From Rheinheimera sp. 4Y26 (GTDB taxonomy: Bacteria; Pseudomonadota; Gammaproteobacteria; Enterobacterales; Alteromonadaceae): a DNA stretch of 64,000 nt. The DNA lies in assembly GCF_025245835.1 (NCBI RefSeq), contig NZ_JAOBWS010000003.1, positions 62,001-126,000 on the forward strand. The letters run 5' to 3'. Every line of letters starts with the position of its first letter. Position 1 is the stretch's first letter. The notes beneath the pieces are model-generated. The model did no database searches. It saw only the letters and a list, made by a program, of their open reading frames with translations, and was not told the origin of the DNA. Below are positions 56,041 through 64,000 of this stretch, one piece after another. Both the position numbers and the translations under genes were made by a program.

Positions 56041-56517
56041 TTACAATTGAAGCGGTAACCATACACTATGAAGCAGCAGACAGGCCAGCACTCCGGCGAC
56101 AATATCATCCATCATCACACCTAAACCGCCGTGTAAATTGCGGTCAAACCAACGGATTGGCCAGGGTTTGAGGATATCCAACAGGCGGAATAACACAAAA
56201 GCCAGCAGCACATTCTGCAGGTTAAAAGGCACAGCCCAGAGCGTGATGGCGAAACCAACAATTTCGTCAAACACAATGGCACCGTGATCTTCAGCGCCAA
56301 TATCGCGGCTGACCACTTCACACAGATACACACCGAGCAGCGCAGCGGCAACAATAGCAACACCAGCCCAGAGCGGCGATATCAGCGCCAGCAGCCACAC
56401 CAGCGGCAAGGCAGCCAGAGTGCCAAAGGTGCCCGGCGCTTTGGGCGCAAGACCACTGCCAAAACCCAGTGCCAGCCAATGTTGCCATTTATGCAGCAAA
56501 AACGGATGTGCTTTCAT
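56041..56517 (-). CDS. pgpA: Phosphatidylglycerophosphatase A
   Basis: A 158-residue inner-membrane phosphatase of phosphatidylglycerol synthesis. FGSGLAPKAPGTFGTLAALPL, the GAIVFDEIVGFAITLW active region with Asp-Glu, and FRLLDILKPWPIRWFDRNLHGGLGVMMDDIVAGV are all family motifs. Its ATG overlaps the thiL stop as TAATG. The pair is a common gammaproteobacterial arrangement. Confidence 0.95.
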   Translation of the reverse strand: MKAHPFLLHKWQHWLALGFGSGLAPKAPGTFGTLAALPLVWLLALISPLWAGVAIVAAALLGVYLCEVVSRDIGAEDHGAIVFDEIVGFAITLWAVPFNLQNVLLAFVLFRLLDILKPWPIRWFDRNLHGGLGVMMDDIVAGVLACLLLHSVWLPLQL

Positions 56518-57476
56518 TAAAAGTGCTGGTATCCCTGATGCTGATAGGCAAAAGGCTGATCACCCTGGCGAAGTTCCAGTTTACCGGCCACACCGGTAAT
56601 ACGGCCAATGCAGGTCACAGGCACGCCATAAGGCGATAACAACACTTCCAGTGATCCTCTTTTGTCTTCCGGCACGGTAAACAACAGTTCGTAGTCTTCA
56701 CCACCGGATAAGGCACACTGAAGCGCTTGTTGCCAGTCACAACTGTCTTTCAGTGCCTGTGACATTGGGATCTTATTCACGTCCACTGTCGCCCCCACTT
56801 TGGACCTTTTCAGAATATGCGGCAAATCACCACATAAACCGTCAGAAATATCCATAGCACTACTGGCAATGGTGCGAAGCGCCTGACCCAAGGCCACCCT
56901 GGCTGTTGGATAATGAAAACGCTGCAGAATATGGGCACGGTGTTTTTTGCTGACTTCCACCTGATTCTGCACCAGCTTTAGCCCCAAAGCAGCATCACCC
57001 AGAGTGCCGGTGACATAAATGTAATCGCCTACTTTAGCGCCGGCACGTGTTAAGGCTTTGCCTTTGGGAACCAACCCCTTGGCAATCACCGTCAGGGTAA
57101 GCGGGCCACGGGTGGTATCACCGCCAATCAGCTGACAATTGTAATAATCGGCGGTTTCACTTAAACCTTCGGCAAAAGCCTGCAGCCAGACGTTATCGAC
57201 TTGCGGCAAACTAATCGCCAGCGACAACCAGCAAGGCTCGGCGCCCATGGCCGCCAAATCGCTGACATTCACCGCCACCAGCTTATGACCAAGCGCGCGC
57301 GGGTCTACGTCAGGGAAAAAATGCACGCCTTGCACCATAGTGTCGGTGGTTACCACCAGATCAAAACCTTCGCGGATTTGCACTACAGCGCCGTCGTCAC
57401 CAACACCAATGACAACGTCGGCTCTGCTACGGCCAGCCTGACTAAAACATTCGGAAATGAGTTCAAATTCGCCCAT
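56517..57476 (-). CDS. thiL: Thiamine-monophosphate kinase
   Basis: Phosphorylates thiamine monophosphate to thiamine diphosphate. The 319-residue protein contains GEFELISECF at its start, VIGVGDDGAVV, LAAMGAEPCWLSLAISLP, GGDTTRGPLTLTVIAKG, MDISDGLCGDLPHIL and LSGGEDYELLF, all collinear with E. coli ThiL. It follows nusB by 28 bases and overlaps pgpA. Confidence 0.96.
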   Translation of the reverse strand: MGEFELISECFSQAGRSRADVVIGVGDDGAVVQIREGFDLVVTTDTMVQGVHFFPDVDPRALGHKLVAVNVSDLAAMGAEPCWLSLAISLPQVDNVWLQAFAEGLSETADYYNCQLIGGDTTRGPLTLTVIAKGLVPKGKALTRAGAKVGDYIYVTGTLGDAALGLKLVQNQVEVSKKHRAHILQRFHYPTARVALGQALRTIASSAMDISDGLCGDLPHILKRSKVGATVDVNKIPMSQALKDSCDWQQALQCALSGGEDYELLFTVPEDKRGSLEVLLSPYGVPVTCIGRITGVAGKLELRQGDQPFAYQHQGYQHF

Positions 57477-57504
57477 AAAAAAGCCGACTTTCGCCGGCTC
57501 TCCA

Positions 57505-57918
57505 TCAATTTGGCCGCAGTAGTTTCACTGCTTTATCGAGGATGCCGTTGACGAACTTGTGACTGTCGTCGGCGGCGAAGGCTTTGGCGAGCTCAATCGC
57601 CTCATTGATGACAACCTTGTAAGGCACATCAAGGCGGAACTTCAGTTCATAAGCCGAAACACGCAAAATAGCTTTTTCTACCAGATCAATTTCTTCAAAA
57701 GGACGGTCGATAAAAGGTTTAACCGCTTCATCAAGCACGGCATAGTTCACAGCCACACCACGCAGAATATCCTGAAAATAACCTACATCCAGATGTTTAG
57801 TGTTCTGTTCCAGCAGTAATTGCTGTTCAATATCGCCAATAGGGTTTTTGCTGACCTGCCAGCTGTAAACCCCCTGGACTGCCAGCGAACGGGACTGGCG
57901 ACGTGCGTTTGGTTTCAT
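57505..57918 (-). CDS. nusB: Transcription antitermination factor NusB
   Basis: A 137-residue all-helical protein that acts with NusE at rRNA boxA sites. The start is ATG 57918, with AGGA 7 bases upstream; the TTG one codon earlier is rejected. [18 protein letters not shown] and [30 protein letters not shown] are characteristic. It follows ribH by 9 bases in the classic rib-nusB arrangement. Confidence 0.96.
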   Translation of the reverse strand: MKPNARRQSRSLAVQGVYSWQVSKNPIGDIEQQLLLEQNTKHLDVGYFQDILRGVAVNYAVLDEAVKPFIDRPFEEIDLVEKAILRVSAYELKFRLDVPYKVVINEAIELAKAFAADDSHKFVNGILDKAVKLLRPN

Positions 57919-57927
57919 CAAAAAATC

Positions 57928-58392
57928 CTAGATTTGTGCTAACACATTAACCATTTCGAGGGCAGACATGGCAGCTTCGCCACCTTTGTTGCCCATTTTG
58001 GTGCCAGCACGTTCAATCGCCTGCTCAATGCTTTCAACTGTCAGTACACCAAAAGCAACCGGCAGGTTGTGTTGCATTGACACCTGGGCAATGCCTTTAA
58101 CACATTCACCGGCGACATATTCAAAATGCGGCGTGCCGCCACGGATCACTGCACCTAACGCAATTACGGCATCATATTTGCCGCTTTGCGCAACTTTTTG
58201 TACGGCCAGTGGCAGCTCAAAAGCGCCTGGGATCCGCACCACGGTAATATCGCTATCGGCAACATCGCCCACCCGTTTTAAGGTATCAACTGCGCCTTCC
58301 AGCAGACTCTCCACGATAAAGCTATTAAAACGTGCCACCACAATGGCAAACTTTTTACCTTTGGCAGCTAAACCAGCTTCAATCACTTGCAT
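57928..58392 (-). CDS. ribH: 6,7-dimethyl-8-ribityllumazine synthase
   Basis: Penultimate step of riboflavin synthesis. The 154-residue protein has [59 protein letters not shown], and the [29 protein letters not shown]-terminal region. The preceding 158-base gap (58393-58550) separates it from ribBA; it holds no clear terminator or RFN element. Confidence 0.96.
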   Translation of the reverse strand: MQVIEAGLAAKGKKFAIVVARFNSFIVESLLEGAVDTLKRVGDVADSDITVVRIPGAFELPLAVQKVAQSGKYDAVIALGAVIRGGTPHFEYVAGECVKGIAQVSMQHNLPVAFGVLTVESIEQAIERAGTKMGNKGGEAAMSALEMVNVLAQI

Positions 58393-58550
58393 GGGTAATC
58401 CTCGTTATTGTTAAACCTTGCTGTAAAACAAGGGCATGGCCGTTGATAGCCAACATCATTTCATACGGATGGTAAAAAAGGCCGCATATGATAACACAAC
58501 AACGGCCTCATCCGACTAGTGTTTCTTTTTATCTACAGCACAAATCGCTG

Positions 58551-59660
58551 TTATTCCGAAACGTAATCCACCACATCCAGGCCAAAACCAGACAGTGCAT
58601 GGTAACGTTTTGGCTGACTTAATAAACGCATTTTCCGCACGCCCAAACTAGCCAGAATTTGTGAACCGACACCGACATTACGTGACGTGCCTTTCCAGGG
58701 CGCACTAACAGGTTTTTCACCTTTGTCTTCGGCTTCAAACGCCTGCACTGTTGCCATCAGCTCTTCGGTGCTCTCGTGTTTGCCCAAAAGTACCAGTACA
58801 CCACCTTCGGCATTAATACGTTTCATTGCACTGTGTAGTGAAAAACTGCGGTTGGCTGCGCGGTCTGCCAGCAATAAGTCACTGAAAGTATTGTGTAAAT
58901 GCACCCGAACTAAGGTAGGTTTTTCTGGGTTGATCTCGCCTTTGACCAGTGCAAAGTGGATTTGATTGTCGATGGTGTCACGAAAGGTCACCAAATCAAA
59001 TTCACCACAGGCTGTCGGTAATTTACAGCTGGCAACTTTTTCAATGGTGGTTTCGTTGAGGTTCCGGTATTCAATTAAATCGGCGATGGTGCCAATTTTA
59101 ATGCCGTGTTTGGCGGCAAATTTTTCAAGGTCTGGCCGGCGTGCCATGGTGCCGTCGTCATTGAGGATTTCGACAATGACTGAGGCCGGCTCTAACCCCG
59201 CCAGTCTGGCTAAATCGCAGCCTGCTTCAGTGTGACCGGCGCGCACCAGTACACCGCCATCCTGCGCCATCAAAGGGAAAATATGACCAGGCTGCACAAT
59301 GTCGCTGGCTTTGGCGTCACGCGCGACTGCCGCTTTTACCGTACGGGCACGGTCAGCCGCCGAAATACCTGTGGTCACGCCTTCCGCTGCTTCAATCGAC
59401 AACGTAAAAGCGGTGGCAAACTGTGATTTGTTTTTGTCCACCATAAGACTCAGGTTCAGCTGCTTACAACGGTCGCGGGTTAAGGTCAGACAAATCAGGC
59501 CACGGCCATAAGTGGCCATAAAGTTGATAGCGTCCGGGGTGACATAATCGGCCGCCATCACTAAATCACCTTCGTTTTCACGGTCTTCGTCATCCATCAG
59601 AATGACCATTTTACCGTTACGAATATCTTCAATAATTTCAGCAGGCGTATTTAATTGCAT
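58551..59660 (-). CDS. ribBA: 3,4-dihydroxy-2-butanone 4-phosphate synthase with degenerate RibA-like C-terminus
   Basis: A 369-residue protein. Residues 1-200 form the RibB domain with [31 protein letters not shown] and [17 protein letters not shown], so it makes the butanone precursor. Residues 205-369 resemble GTP cyclohydrolase II (RibA), but the Cys ligands expected around the H-x-x-C-L-T-G and R-C-x-C sites are missing; the corresponding region reads [26 protein letters not shown]. Such RibB-RibX forms are common in proteobacteria, so the GTP cyclohydrolase step probably needs a separate ribA elsewhere. Confidence 0.92.
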   Translation of the reverse strand: MQLNTPAEIIEDIRNGKMVILMDDEDRENEGDLVMAADYVTPDAINFMATYGRGLICLTLTRDRCKQLNLSLMVDKNKSQFATAFTLSIEAAEGVTTGISAADRARTVKAAVARDAKASDIVQPGHIFPLMAQDGGVLVRAGHTEAGCDLARLAGLEPASVIVEILNDDGTMARRPDLEKFAAKHGIKIGTIADLIEYRNLNETTIEKVASCKLPTACGEFDLVTFRDTIDNQIHFALVKGEINPEKPTLVRVHLHNTFSDLLLADRAANRSFSLHSAMKRINAEGGVLVLLGKHESTEELMATVQAFEAEDKGEKPVSAPWKGTSRNVGVGSQILASLGVRKMRLLSQPKRYHALSGFGLDVVDYVSE

Positions 59661-59708
59661 AACTCACCTAAGAGGGTTTTCACCCTGTTGTTGGCTCAGA
59701 TTGTAGGC

Positions 59709-60359
59709 TCAGAGGAAGCCGCGTTGTTGTAACAATTCCAGACTCACGCCGGATTTGGCCGGTGCTGCAGCGCCGGTGATTAATCGTTCCAGATAACGGG
59801 CCAGCAAATCTACTTCCAGATGTACTTTGCTGCCCGCTTCGAGCAGTTCTAAAGTGGTTTGTTGTGCTGTATGCGGTACTATGGTTAAACGAAATTCATC
59901 AGCCAACAGCTCATTGACCGTCAAACTCACGCCATCGACAGTGATAGAACCTTTTTCAGCAATATAACGGGCAAGCTCTGGCGGCGTTTTTATAAAAATT
60001 TGCCAGGCACGACCAGATTTTTCAATGCGGCTGACGCTGCTGTTACCGTCGACATGACCGCTGACCAGATGACCACCGAGACGGGTGGTTGGCAACAGTG
60101 CTTTTTCCAGATTTAGCCGCTGACCGGTTTTGTAGCGGCCAAACAAAGTCCGCTTCAGTGTTTCAGTGGATACATCAGCACTGAACCAATCGGCACCAAA
60201 GGCCGTGACTGTCAGGCAAACACCATTGCTGGCAATACTGTCGCCCAGTTTCACATCGGAAAAATCCAGCGTCTGGCTCTGAATTTTCACGCAGACATCC
60301 CCGCCCCTGGGCGTTATTTGCAGCAAAGTGCCGGTAGCTTCAATAATTCCGGTAAACAT
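59709..60359 (-). CDS. ribE: Riboflavin synthase, alpha subunit
   Basis: Dismutates two lumazines into riboflavin. The 216-residue protein has two lumazine-binding repeats: MFTGIIEATGTL ... LGDSIASNGVCLTV and a second with GHVDGNSSV ... EKGSITVDGVSLTVNEL. It is 2 bases downstream of ribD and is called ribC in E. coli. The C-terminal tail after residue 195 is a little extended. Confidence 0.96.
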   Translation of the reverse strand: MFTGIIEATGTLLQITPRGGDVCVKIQSQTLDFSDVKLGDSIASNGVCLTVTAFGADWFSADVSTETLKRTLFGRYKTGQRLNLEKALLPTTRLGGHLVSGHVDGNSSVSRIEKSGRAWQIFIKTPPELARYIAEKGSITVDGVSLTVNELLADEFRLTIVPHTAQQTTLELLEAGSKVHLEVDLLARYLERLITGAAAPAKSGVSLELLQQRGFL

Positions 60360-60361
60360 TG

Positions 60362-61483
60362 TTATTGTCCTTTCACTTTGGCGCGTAAACGAAGATCGTC
60401 GCCAAACTGTTGAATATCAAACCAATTAAGCCTTGGCGCCTGTGACATTTCTGTCAGTTCAGCAAACTGCAACATAGGCCGCGCATCCGGGCCAAGTAAC
60501 AGGGGCGCCTGATAAAGCACCAGCTCATCGACCAGTTGCTGTTGCCACAAACTGCTGGCTAATTGTGCCCCGGCCTCAACCCACAACAGATTGACCGGCA
60601 AAATGGCAATAAAGGCCATCACTGCTGTCAGGTCAAGGCGGCCGTCAGTGCCCAGAATAATGCCATGGCGCTGTACCTTCGCCCCGGCTGGCAACTGTAA
60701 CTCTGGCCAGTGGTGATGCTGCTGATGCAACAAGATGATGTTGCCGCCCTGCAAAAACAAGGGTTCAAGGCCTGTTAAACGGCATTTCTGATCAAGAATA
60801 ATCCGAAGCGGCTGGCGCAGGCTGCCGCTTTCCAGAGGTGTGATAGTGTCGGCACGCACATTCAGCAGCGCATCATCACAAAGTACGGTTTCGGCAGTTG
60901 ATAAAATAGCGCAGCTTTGTGCCCGTAAATGCTGCACGTCGGTGCGGGCCCCGGCGCCTGTCAGCCATTTGCTGGCACCATTTTTCAGTGCAGTGCGGCC
61001 ATCAATACTGGCTGCCAGTTTGAGCTGCACATAAGGGCGCTGATATTGCATTTTGTGCAAAAAACCAGGGTTGAGCACACGGGCTTGAGCTTCGAATAAA
61101 CCGGTCTGAACCTCAATGCCTGCCTGTTGTAACAGAGCAATACCACGTCCGGCAACCTGGGGATTTGGATCAGTCATAGCCACCACCACCCGGCTGACTC
61201 CGGCGTCTATCAGCGCTAAAGCACAAGGCGGGGTGCGGCCATAATGGCTGCAGGGTTCCAGCGTGACATAACAAGTGGCGCCTCTGGCTTTTTCGCCTGC
61301 TTCGCGCAGCGCAAATACTTCGGCATGCGGGCCACCGGCCTGACGATGATAACCTTCGCCAACCACCTGCCCTTCTTTCACCACCACTGCCCCTACATTT
61401 GGATTAGGGGATGTGGTGTAACGACCAAGCGCTGCAAGCTCAAGCGCCCTTTGCATAAACTGTTCATCAGCTGCAGTAAACAT
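60362..61483 (-). CDS. ribD: Bifunctional riboflavin deaminase/reductase RibD
   Basis: Deaminates and reduces the pyrimidine intermediate. The 373-residue protein has the N-terminal cytidine-deaminase-like domain with zinc motif GGPHAEVFAL and LEPCSHYGRTPPC, then the reductase domain (LKLAASIDGRTAL..SKWLTG, and LLWVEAGAQLASSLW). It follows nrdR by 3 bases. Confidence 0.96.
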   Translation of the reverse strand: MFTAADEQFMQRALELAALGRYTTSPNPNVGAVVVKEGQVVGEGYHRQAGGPHAEVFALREAGEKARGATCYVTLEPCSHYGRTPPCALALIDAGVSRVVVAMTDPNPQVAGRGIALLQQAGIEVQTGLFEAQARVLNPGFLHKMQYQRPYVQLKLAASIDGRTALKNGASKWLTGAGARTDVQHLRAQSCAILSTAETVLCDDALLNVRADTITPLESGSLRQPLRIILDQKCRLTGLEPLFLQGGNIILLHQQHHHWPELQLPAGAKVQRHGIILGTDGRLDLTAVMAFIAILPVNLLWVEAGAQLASSLWQQQLVDELVLYQAPLLLGPDARPMLQFAELTEMSQAPRLNWFDIQQFGDDLRLRAKVKGQ

Positions 61484-61486
61484 CCG

Positions 61487-61939
61487 TTAATCATCCCCCA
61501 GTCTGGCAATTTCTTCACCAAACTCGCGGATATCCTTAAAGGAGCGATACACAGAGGCAAAGCGCACATAAGCCACTTTGTCCAGTTTTACCAGCCCATC
61601 CATGATCAGCTGACCAATCAGTTCACTCTGTACTTCCCGCTCGCCTGTGGCGCGCAGTTGTGACTCAATTTTGCTGATCAAAAGCTCAACCTGTTCGGTC
61701 GGTACCGGGCGTTTTTCCAGAGAACGTTGCAGGCCACTGCGCAATTTATCTTCGTTGTATGGTTCGCGTGAGCCATCTCTTTTGATAATGCGGGGCATCA
61801 CCAGCTCAGCGGTTTCAAAAGTGGTAAAACGTTCATGACAGGCGCCACATTCCCGACGTCTTCTCACCTGATGGCCATCAGCAACCAGGCGGGAATCAAT
61901 CACTTTGGTGTCGTCTGCACGGCAGAATGGACAAAACAC
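61487..61939 (-). CDS. nrdR: Transcriptional repressor NrdR (GTG start)
   Basis: Zinc-ribbon/ATP-cone repressor of ribonucleotide reductase genes. The 150-residue protein has MFCPFC with four zinc cysteines (CPFC and CGAC), [19 protein letters not shown], and the ATP-cone from about residue 49 to 139. GTG 61939 matches the family N-terminus, with AAGG about 9 bases upstream; the ribosome binding site lies directly behind the U-run of the glyA terminator. Confidence 0.96.
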   Translation of the reverse strand: MFCPFCRADDTKVIDSRLVADGHQVRRRRECGACHERFTTFETAELVMPRIIKRDGSREPYNEDKLRSGLQRSLEKRPVPTEQVELLISKIESQLRATGEREVQSELIGQLIMDGLVKLDKVAYVRFASVYRSFKDIREFGEEIARLGDD

Positions 61940-61950
61940 AGGGCATTCCT

Positions 61951-61980
61951 TAAAAATATGGCCGCAATTGCGGCCATATT
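61951..61980 (-). terminator. Intrinsic terminator between glyA and nrdR
   Basis: An 11-bp perfect stem (aatatggccgc / gcggccatatt) with a 4-nt AATT loop is followed on the minus strand by TTTTT, 12 bases before the nrdR GTG start. It may act as a terminator, attenuator or read-through control. Confidence 0.85.
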
Positions 61981-62007
61981 ATCACTTTTTAACTTCGGCT
62001 TGCCAAA

Positions 62008-63261
62008 TCAGCCGTAAACCGGGAAACGGGCACAAAGTTCAGTCACCTGACCTTTCACACGTTCAACTACGCCTTCATCACCCATATTGTCCAGTACATC
62101 ACAGATGTAGTTGGCGACCAAACGGCTTTCGATTTCACCAAAACCACGACGGGTAATGGCCGGCGTACCGATACGTAAACCAGAAGTCACAAAGGGTGAG
62201 CGTGGGTCATTCGGCACTGAGTTTTTATTCACAGTGATATGAGCACGGCCCAGGGCCGCGTCAGCATCTTTACCTGTGATGTTTTTGTCAATTAAATCCA
62301 GCAGGAACAGGTGGTTCTGCGTACCACCAGACACAATTTTGTAACCACGGGCTTTAAACTCGTCGCACATAGCCACGGCGTTTTTCAGGACTTGCTGCTG
62401 ATACAGTTTAAATTCCGGTTGCAGTGCTTCTTTAAAAGCCACAGCTTTGGCGGCGATCACATGCATCAGCGGGCCGCCCTGACCACCTGGGAATACGGCT
62501 GAATTGAGTTTTTTCTCAATCTCTTCGTTTTTACGCGCCAGAATTAAACCACCGCGCGGGCCTGCCAGCGTTTTGTGAGTGGTAGTGGTAACAACGTCGG
62601 CCACTGAAATTGGGTTTGGATATAAACCCGCAGCCACTAAACCCGCAACGTGCGCCATATCCACCATCAGATAAGCACCGACTTTATCAGCGATATCACG
62701 GAAACGCTGCCAGTCTACAATGCCTGAATAAGCAGAAAAACCAGCAATGATAAGTTTTGGCTTGTGCTCAAGGGCCAAAGCTTCTGCCTGATCATAATCA
62801 ATCACACCAGTTTCAGGGTGCAGGCCATATTGCACAGCTTTGTACAATTTACCTGAAGCACTGACCGATGCGCCGTGTGTTAAGTGACCGCCATGGGCCA
62901 GGCTCATACCTAAAATAGTGTCGCCGGCATTTAATAAAGCAAGGAATACCGCCGAGTTGGCTTGAGAACCTGAATGCGGCTGCACGTTGGCATAATCAGC
63001 ACCAAATAACTCTTTGGCGCGGGCAATAGCTAAATCTTCGGCAATATCAACAAACTCACAACCGCCGTAATAACGTTTGTGCGGGTAACCTTCGGCATAT
63101 TTGTTGGTCAGTTGCGAACCCTGCGCTTCCAGCACCCGTGGGCTGCAATAGTTTTCAGAGGCGATCAGTTCAATATGCTGTTCCTGACGTTGCGTTTCGT
63201 CGGAAATGGCTTTGGCTAATTCCGGATCAAAACCGGCAATGGTCATATCACGCTTTAACAT
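62008..63261 (-). CDS. glyA: Serine hydroxymethyltransferase
   Basis: Interconverts serine and glycine with tetrahydrofolate, using PLP. The 417-residue protein, the same length as E. coli GlyA, contains [60 protein letters not shown], and the PLP-lysine motif [19 protein letters not shown] 63261 has AGGAG 5 bases upstream; the 43 upstream in-frame residues are rejected. A terminator separates it from nrdR downstream. Confidence 0.97.
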   Translation of the reverse strand: MLKRDMTIAGFDPELAKAISDETQRQEQHIELIASENYCSPRVLEAQGSQLTNKYAEGYPHKRYYGGCEFVDIAEDLAIARAKELFGADYANVQPHSGSQANSAVFLALLNAGDTILGMSLAHGGHLTHGASVSASGKLYKAVQYGLHPETGVIDYDQAEALALEHKPKLIIAGFSAYSGIVDWQRFRDIADKVGAYLMVDMAHVAGLVAAGLYPNPISVADVVTTTTHKTLAGPRGGLILARKNEEIEKKLNSAVFPGGQGGPLMHVIAAKAVAFKEALQPEFKLYQQQVLKNAVAMCDEFKARGYKIVSGGTQNHLFLLDLIDKNITGKDADAALGRAHITVNKNSVPNDPRSPFVTSGLRIGTPAITRRGFGEIESRLVANYICDVLDNMGDEGVVERVKGQVTELCARFPVYG

Positions 63262-63539
63262 GCTTACTCCTGCGGCGGCACAAAGGCTTTTTAAGTTGTG
63301 GATCAACGAGCTAAAAAACTGGGCGCCATCATACATCGAATTACGCTGGCTTGCACTGATAAAGTGGCCGTCCATCCATCCAATTTGCATTAGATTAACT
63401 AATACCTTACAGCATCAGGTCAGATCTCCTGGCTGAAAACGGCTAACTTTCATCGGCTTATCTTTTTGACTTGACAGTTTTATAAATCAGCACAAAATAA
63501 CTGTATATAAACACAGATATTTAAAAGTTGTGGATCAGA
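63262..63539. other. Divergent glyA/dinB intergenic region
   Basis: About 278 bases. On the glyA side a -10-like TATGAT is present with a poor -35. On the dinB side TTGACA (63471-63476) precedes an AT-rich region and the LexA box. No convincing gene. Confidence 0.5.
63501..63516 (+). promoter_or_regulatory. LexA (SOS) box of dinB
   Basis: CTGTATATAAACACAG matches the LexA consensus CTGT-N8-ACAG with an AT-rich core, 24 bases before the dinB ATG. Confidence 0.88.
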
Positions 63540-64000
63540 ATGCGTAAAATCATTCATATCGACATGGACTGTTTTTTTGCCGCTGTTGAAATGCGCGATA
63601 ACCCGGCATGGCGTGATATTCCGCTGGCAATAGGCGGTAGCCGCACCGAGCGTGGTGTGATCAGCACCTGTAACTACCCTGCCCGAGCTTTTGGTGTCAG
63701 GTCCGCTATGCCAACAGGCCAGGCGTTCAAACTTTGCCCACAACTTAAGCTTGTGCCGGGCAATATGGAAAAATATAAGGCGGTCAGCACGCAGCTGCAG
63801 GCAATTTTCCATCGTTATACTGATAAAGTGGAGCCGCTGTCGCTTGATGAGGCTTATCTGGATGTATCTGACAGCCCATTATTTTCCGGCTCAGCAACGC
63901 TGATTGCTGAAGATATCAGGCGTACTATTTTTTATGAAACCGGTTTAACTGCCTCAGCCGGTGTAGCACCAAACAAGTTTCTGGCCAAAATTGCCAGTGA
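63540..64000 (+). CDS. dinB: DNA polymerase IV, N-terminal part (cut by window edge)
   Basis: A Y-family translesion polymerase. The frame starts at ATG 63540 and is open at the right edge, so only about 153 residues are seen. They include [33 protein letters not shown] with the metal-binding Asp, the [21 protein letters not shown] finger loop, [12 protein letters not shown] with the catalytic SxDE (Ser-Leu-Asp-Glu), and [18 protein letters not shown] LexA box upstream predicts SOS induction. Confidence 0.96.
   Translation, partial: MRKIIHIDMDCFFAAVEMRDNPAWRDIPLAIGGSRTERGVISTCNYPARAFGVRSAMPTGQAFKLCPQLKLVPGNMEKYKAVSTQLQAIFHRYTDKVEPLSLDEAYLDVSDSPLFSGSATLIAEDIRRTIFYETGLTASAGVAPNKFLAKIAS

Noticed and set aside
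58393-58550. FMN riboswitch in front of ribH
   Set aside because: The conserved RFN sequence blocks (AGGGGCAGGGT, CCGAC) are not present here, nor before ribD or ribBA.
63262-63390. A 43-residue N-terminal extension of GlyA
   Set aside because: ATG 63261 has AGGAG and matches the family length; the upstream residues resemble no GlyA sequence.
1-64000. CRISPR arrays, tRNA/rRNA genes, insertion sequences or prophage genes
   Set aside because: No direct-repeat arrays with spacers, cloverleaf sequences, transposase, integrase or phage structural genes were seen on either strand.

Overview
The window reads as a continuous stretch of chromosome from a gammaproteobacterium of the Alteromonadales/Chromatiaceae type; a Rheinheimera- or Alishewanella-like organism is my best guess from protein character and gene order, not a proven assignment. 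Pointers are the sodium-type PomAB flagellar stator with a sigma-28-like promoter, type IV pilus retraction ATPases PilT/PilU next to yggS-proC-yggT-yggU-DUF4426-rdgB-hemW, a gshB-yqgE-ruvX block, and a glyA-nrdR-ribD-ribE-ribBA-ribH-nusB-thiL-pgpA operon. No insertion sequence, prophage, CRISPR array, rRNA or tRNA was recognised. Coding density is high and most intergenic gaps hold an intrinsic terminator.

Layout. 0-4 kb: epd (cut by the left edge) and tkt on the minus strand, divergent from metK. 4-8 kb: an AbgT-family transporter convergent with a two-gene ABC exporter. 8-11 kb: rsmE, gshB, yqgE, ruvX and a DUF1653 gene. 11-13 kb: pilT-pilU on the minus strand. 13-18 kb: yggS-proC-yggT-yggU-DUF4426-rdgB-hemW, tightly packed with several ATGA overlaps. 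18-25 kb: a DUF885 lipoprotein, CorA- and MgtE-type Mg2+ transporters, and rimK overlapping an M14/aspartoacylase-like hydrolase. 25-29 kb (minus): DUF2884, FapA/DUF342, an unrecognised protein, a DUF2982-like membrane protein and an unlisted 32-residue membrane microprotein. 29-34 kb: an RND efflux pair and a NIT-domain protein that lacks any output domain. 34-38 kb: cobalamin import and salvage (btuD-like, btuC-like, cobO, btuF). 38-41 kb: DUF5610, a PH-domain protein, an SDR oxidoreductase and a renalase-like flavoprotein. 41-44 kb: msrA convergent with btuB, which is preceded by a clear cobalamin riboswitch. 44-47.6 kb: yajQ, VanZ-like, panE-like, thiI. 47.7-49.5 kb: pomAB. 49.7-52.7 kb: xseB-ispA-dxs (isoprenoid precursors; DXP also feeds thiamine). 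53-56 kb: a 1018-residue periplasmic-propeller GGDEF protein. 56-63.3 kb: the glyA-to-pgpA operon on the minus strand. 63.5 kb to the end: dinB behind a LexA box, cut by the right edge.

Functional themes: cofactor metabolism (riboflavin, thiamine, cobalamin, PLP homeostasis, glutathione, SAM), surface motility (pili and polar flagellar motor) and envelope transport. No single large undescribed system is visible. The most interesting leads are a G9 homopolymer inside pilT, a 32-residue CxxC membrane microprotein, a six-copy pentapeptide tract between the signal peptide and Ton box of BtuB, a NIT receptor without an output domain, a multibranched terminator after pomAB, and a terminator placed directly against the nrdR ribosome binding site.
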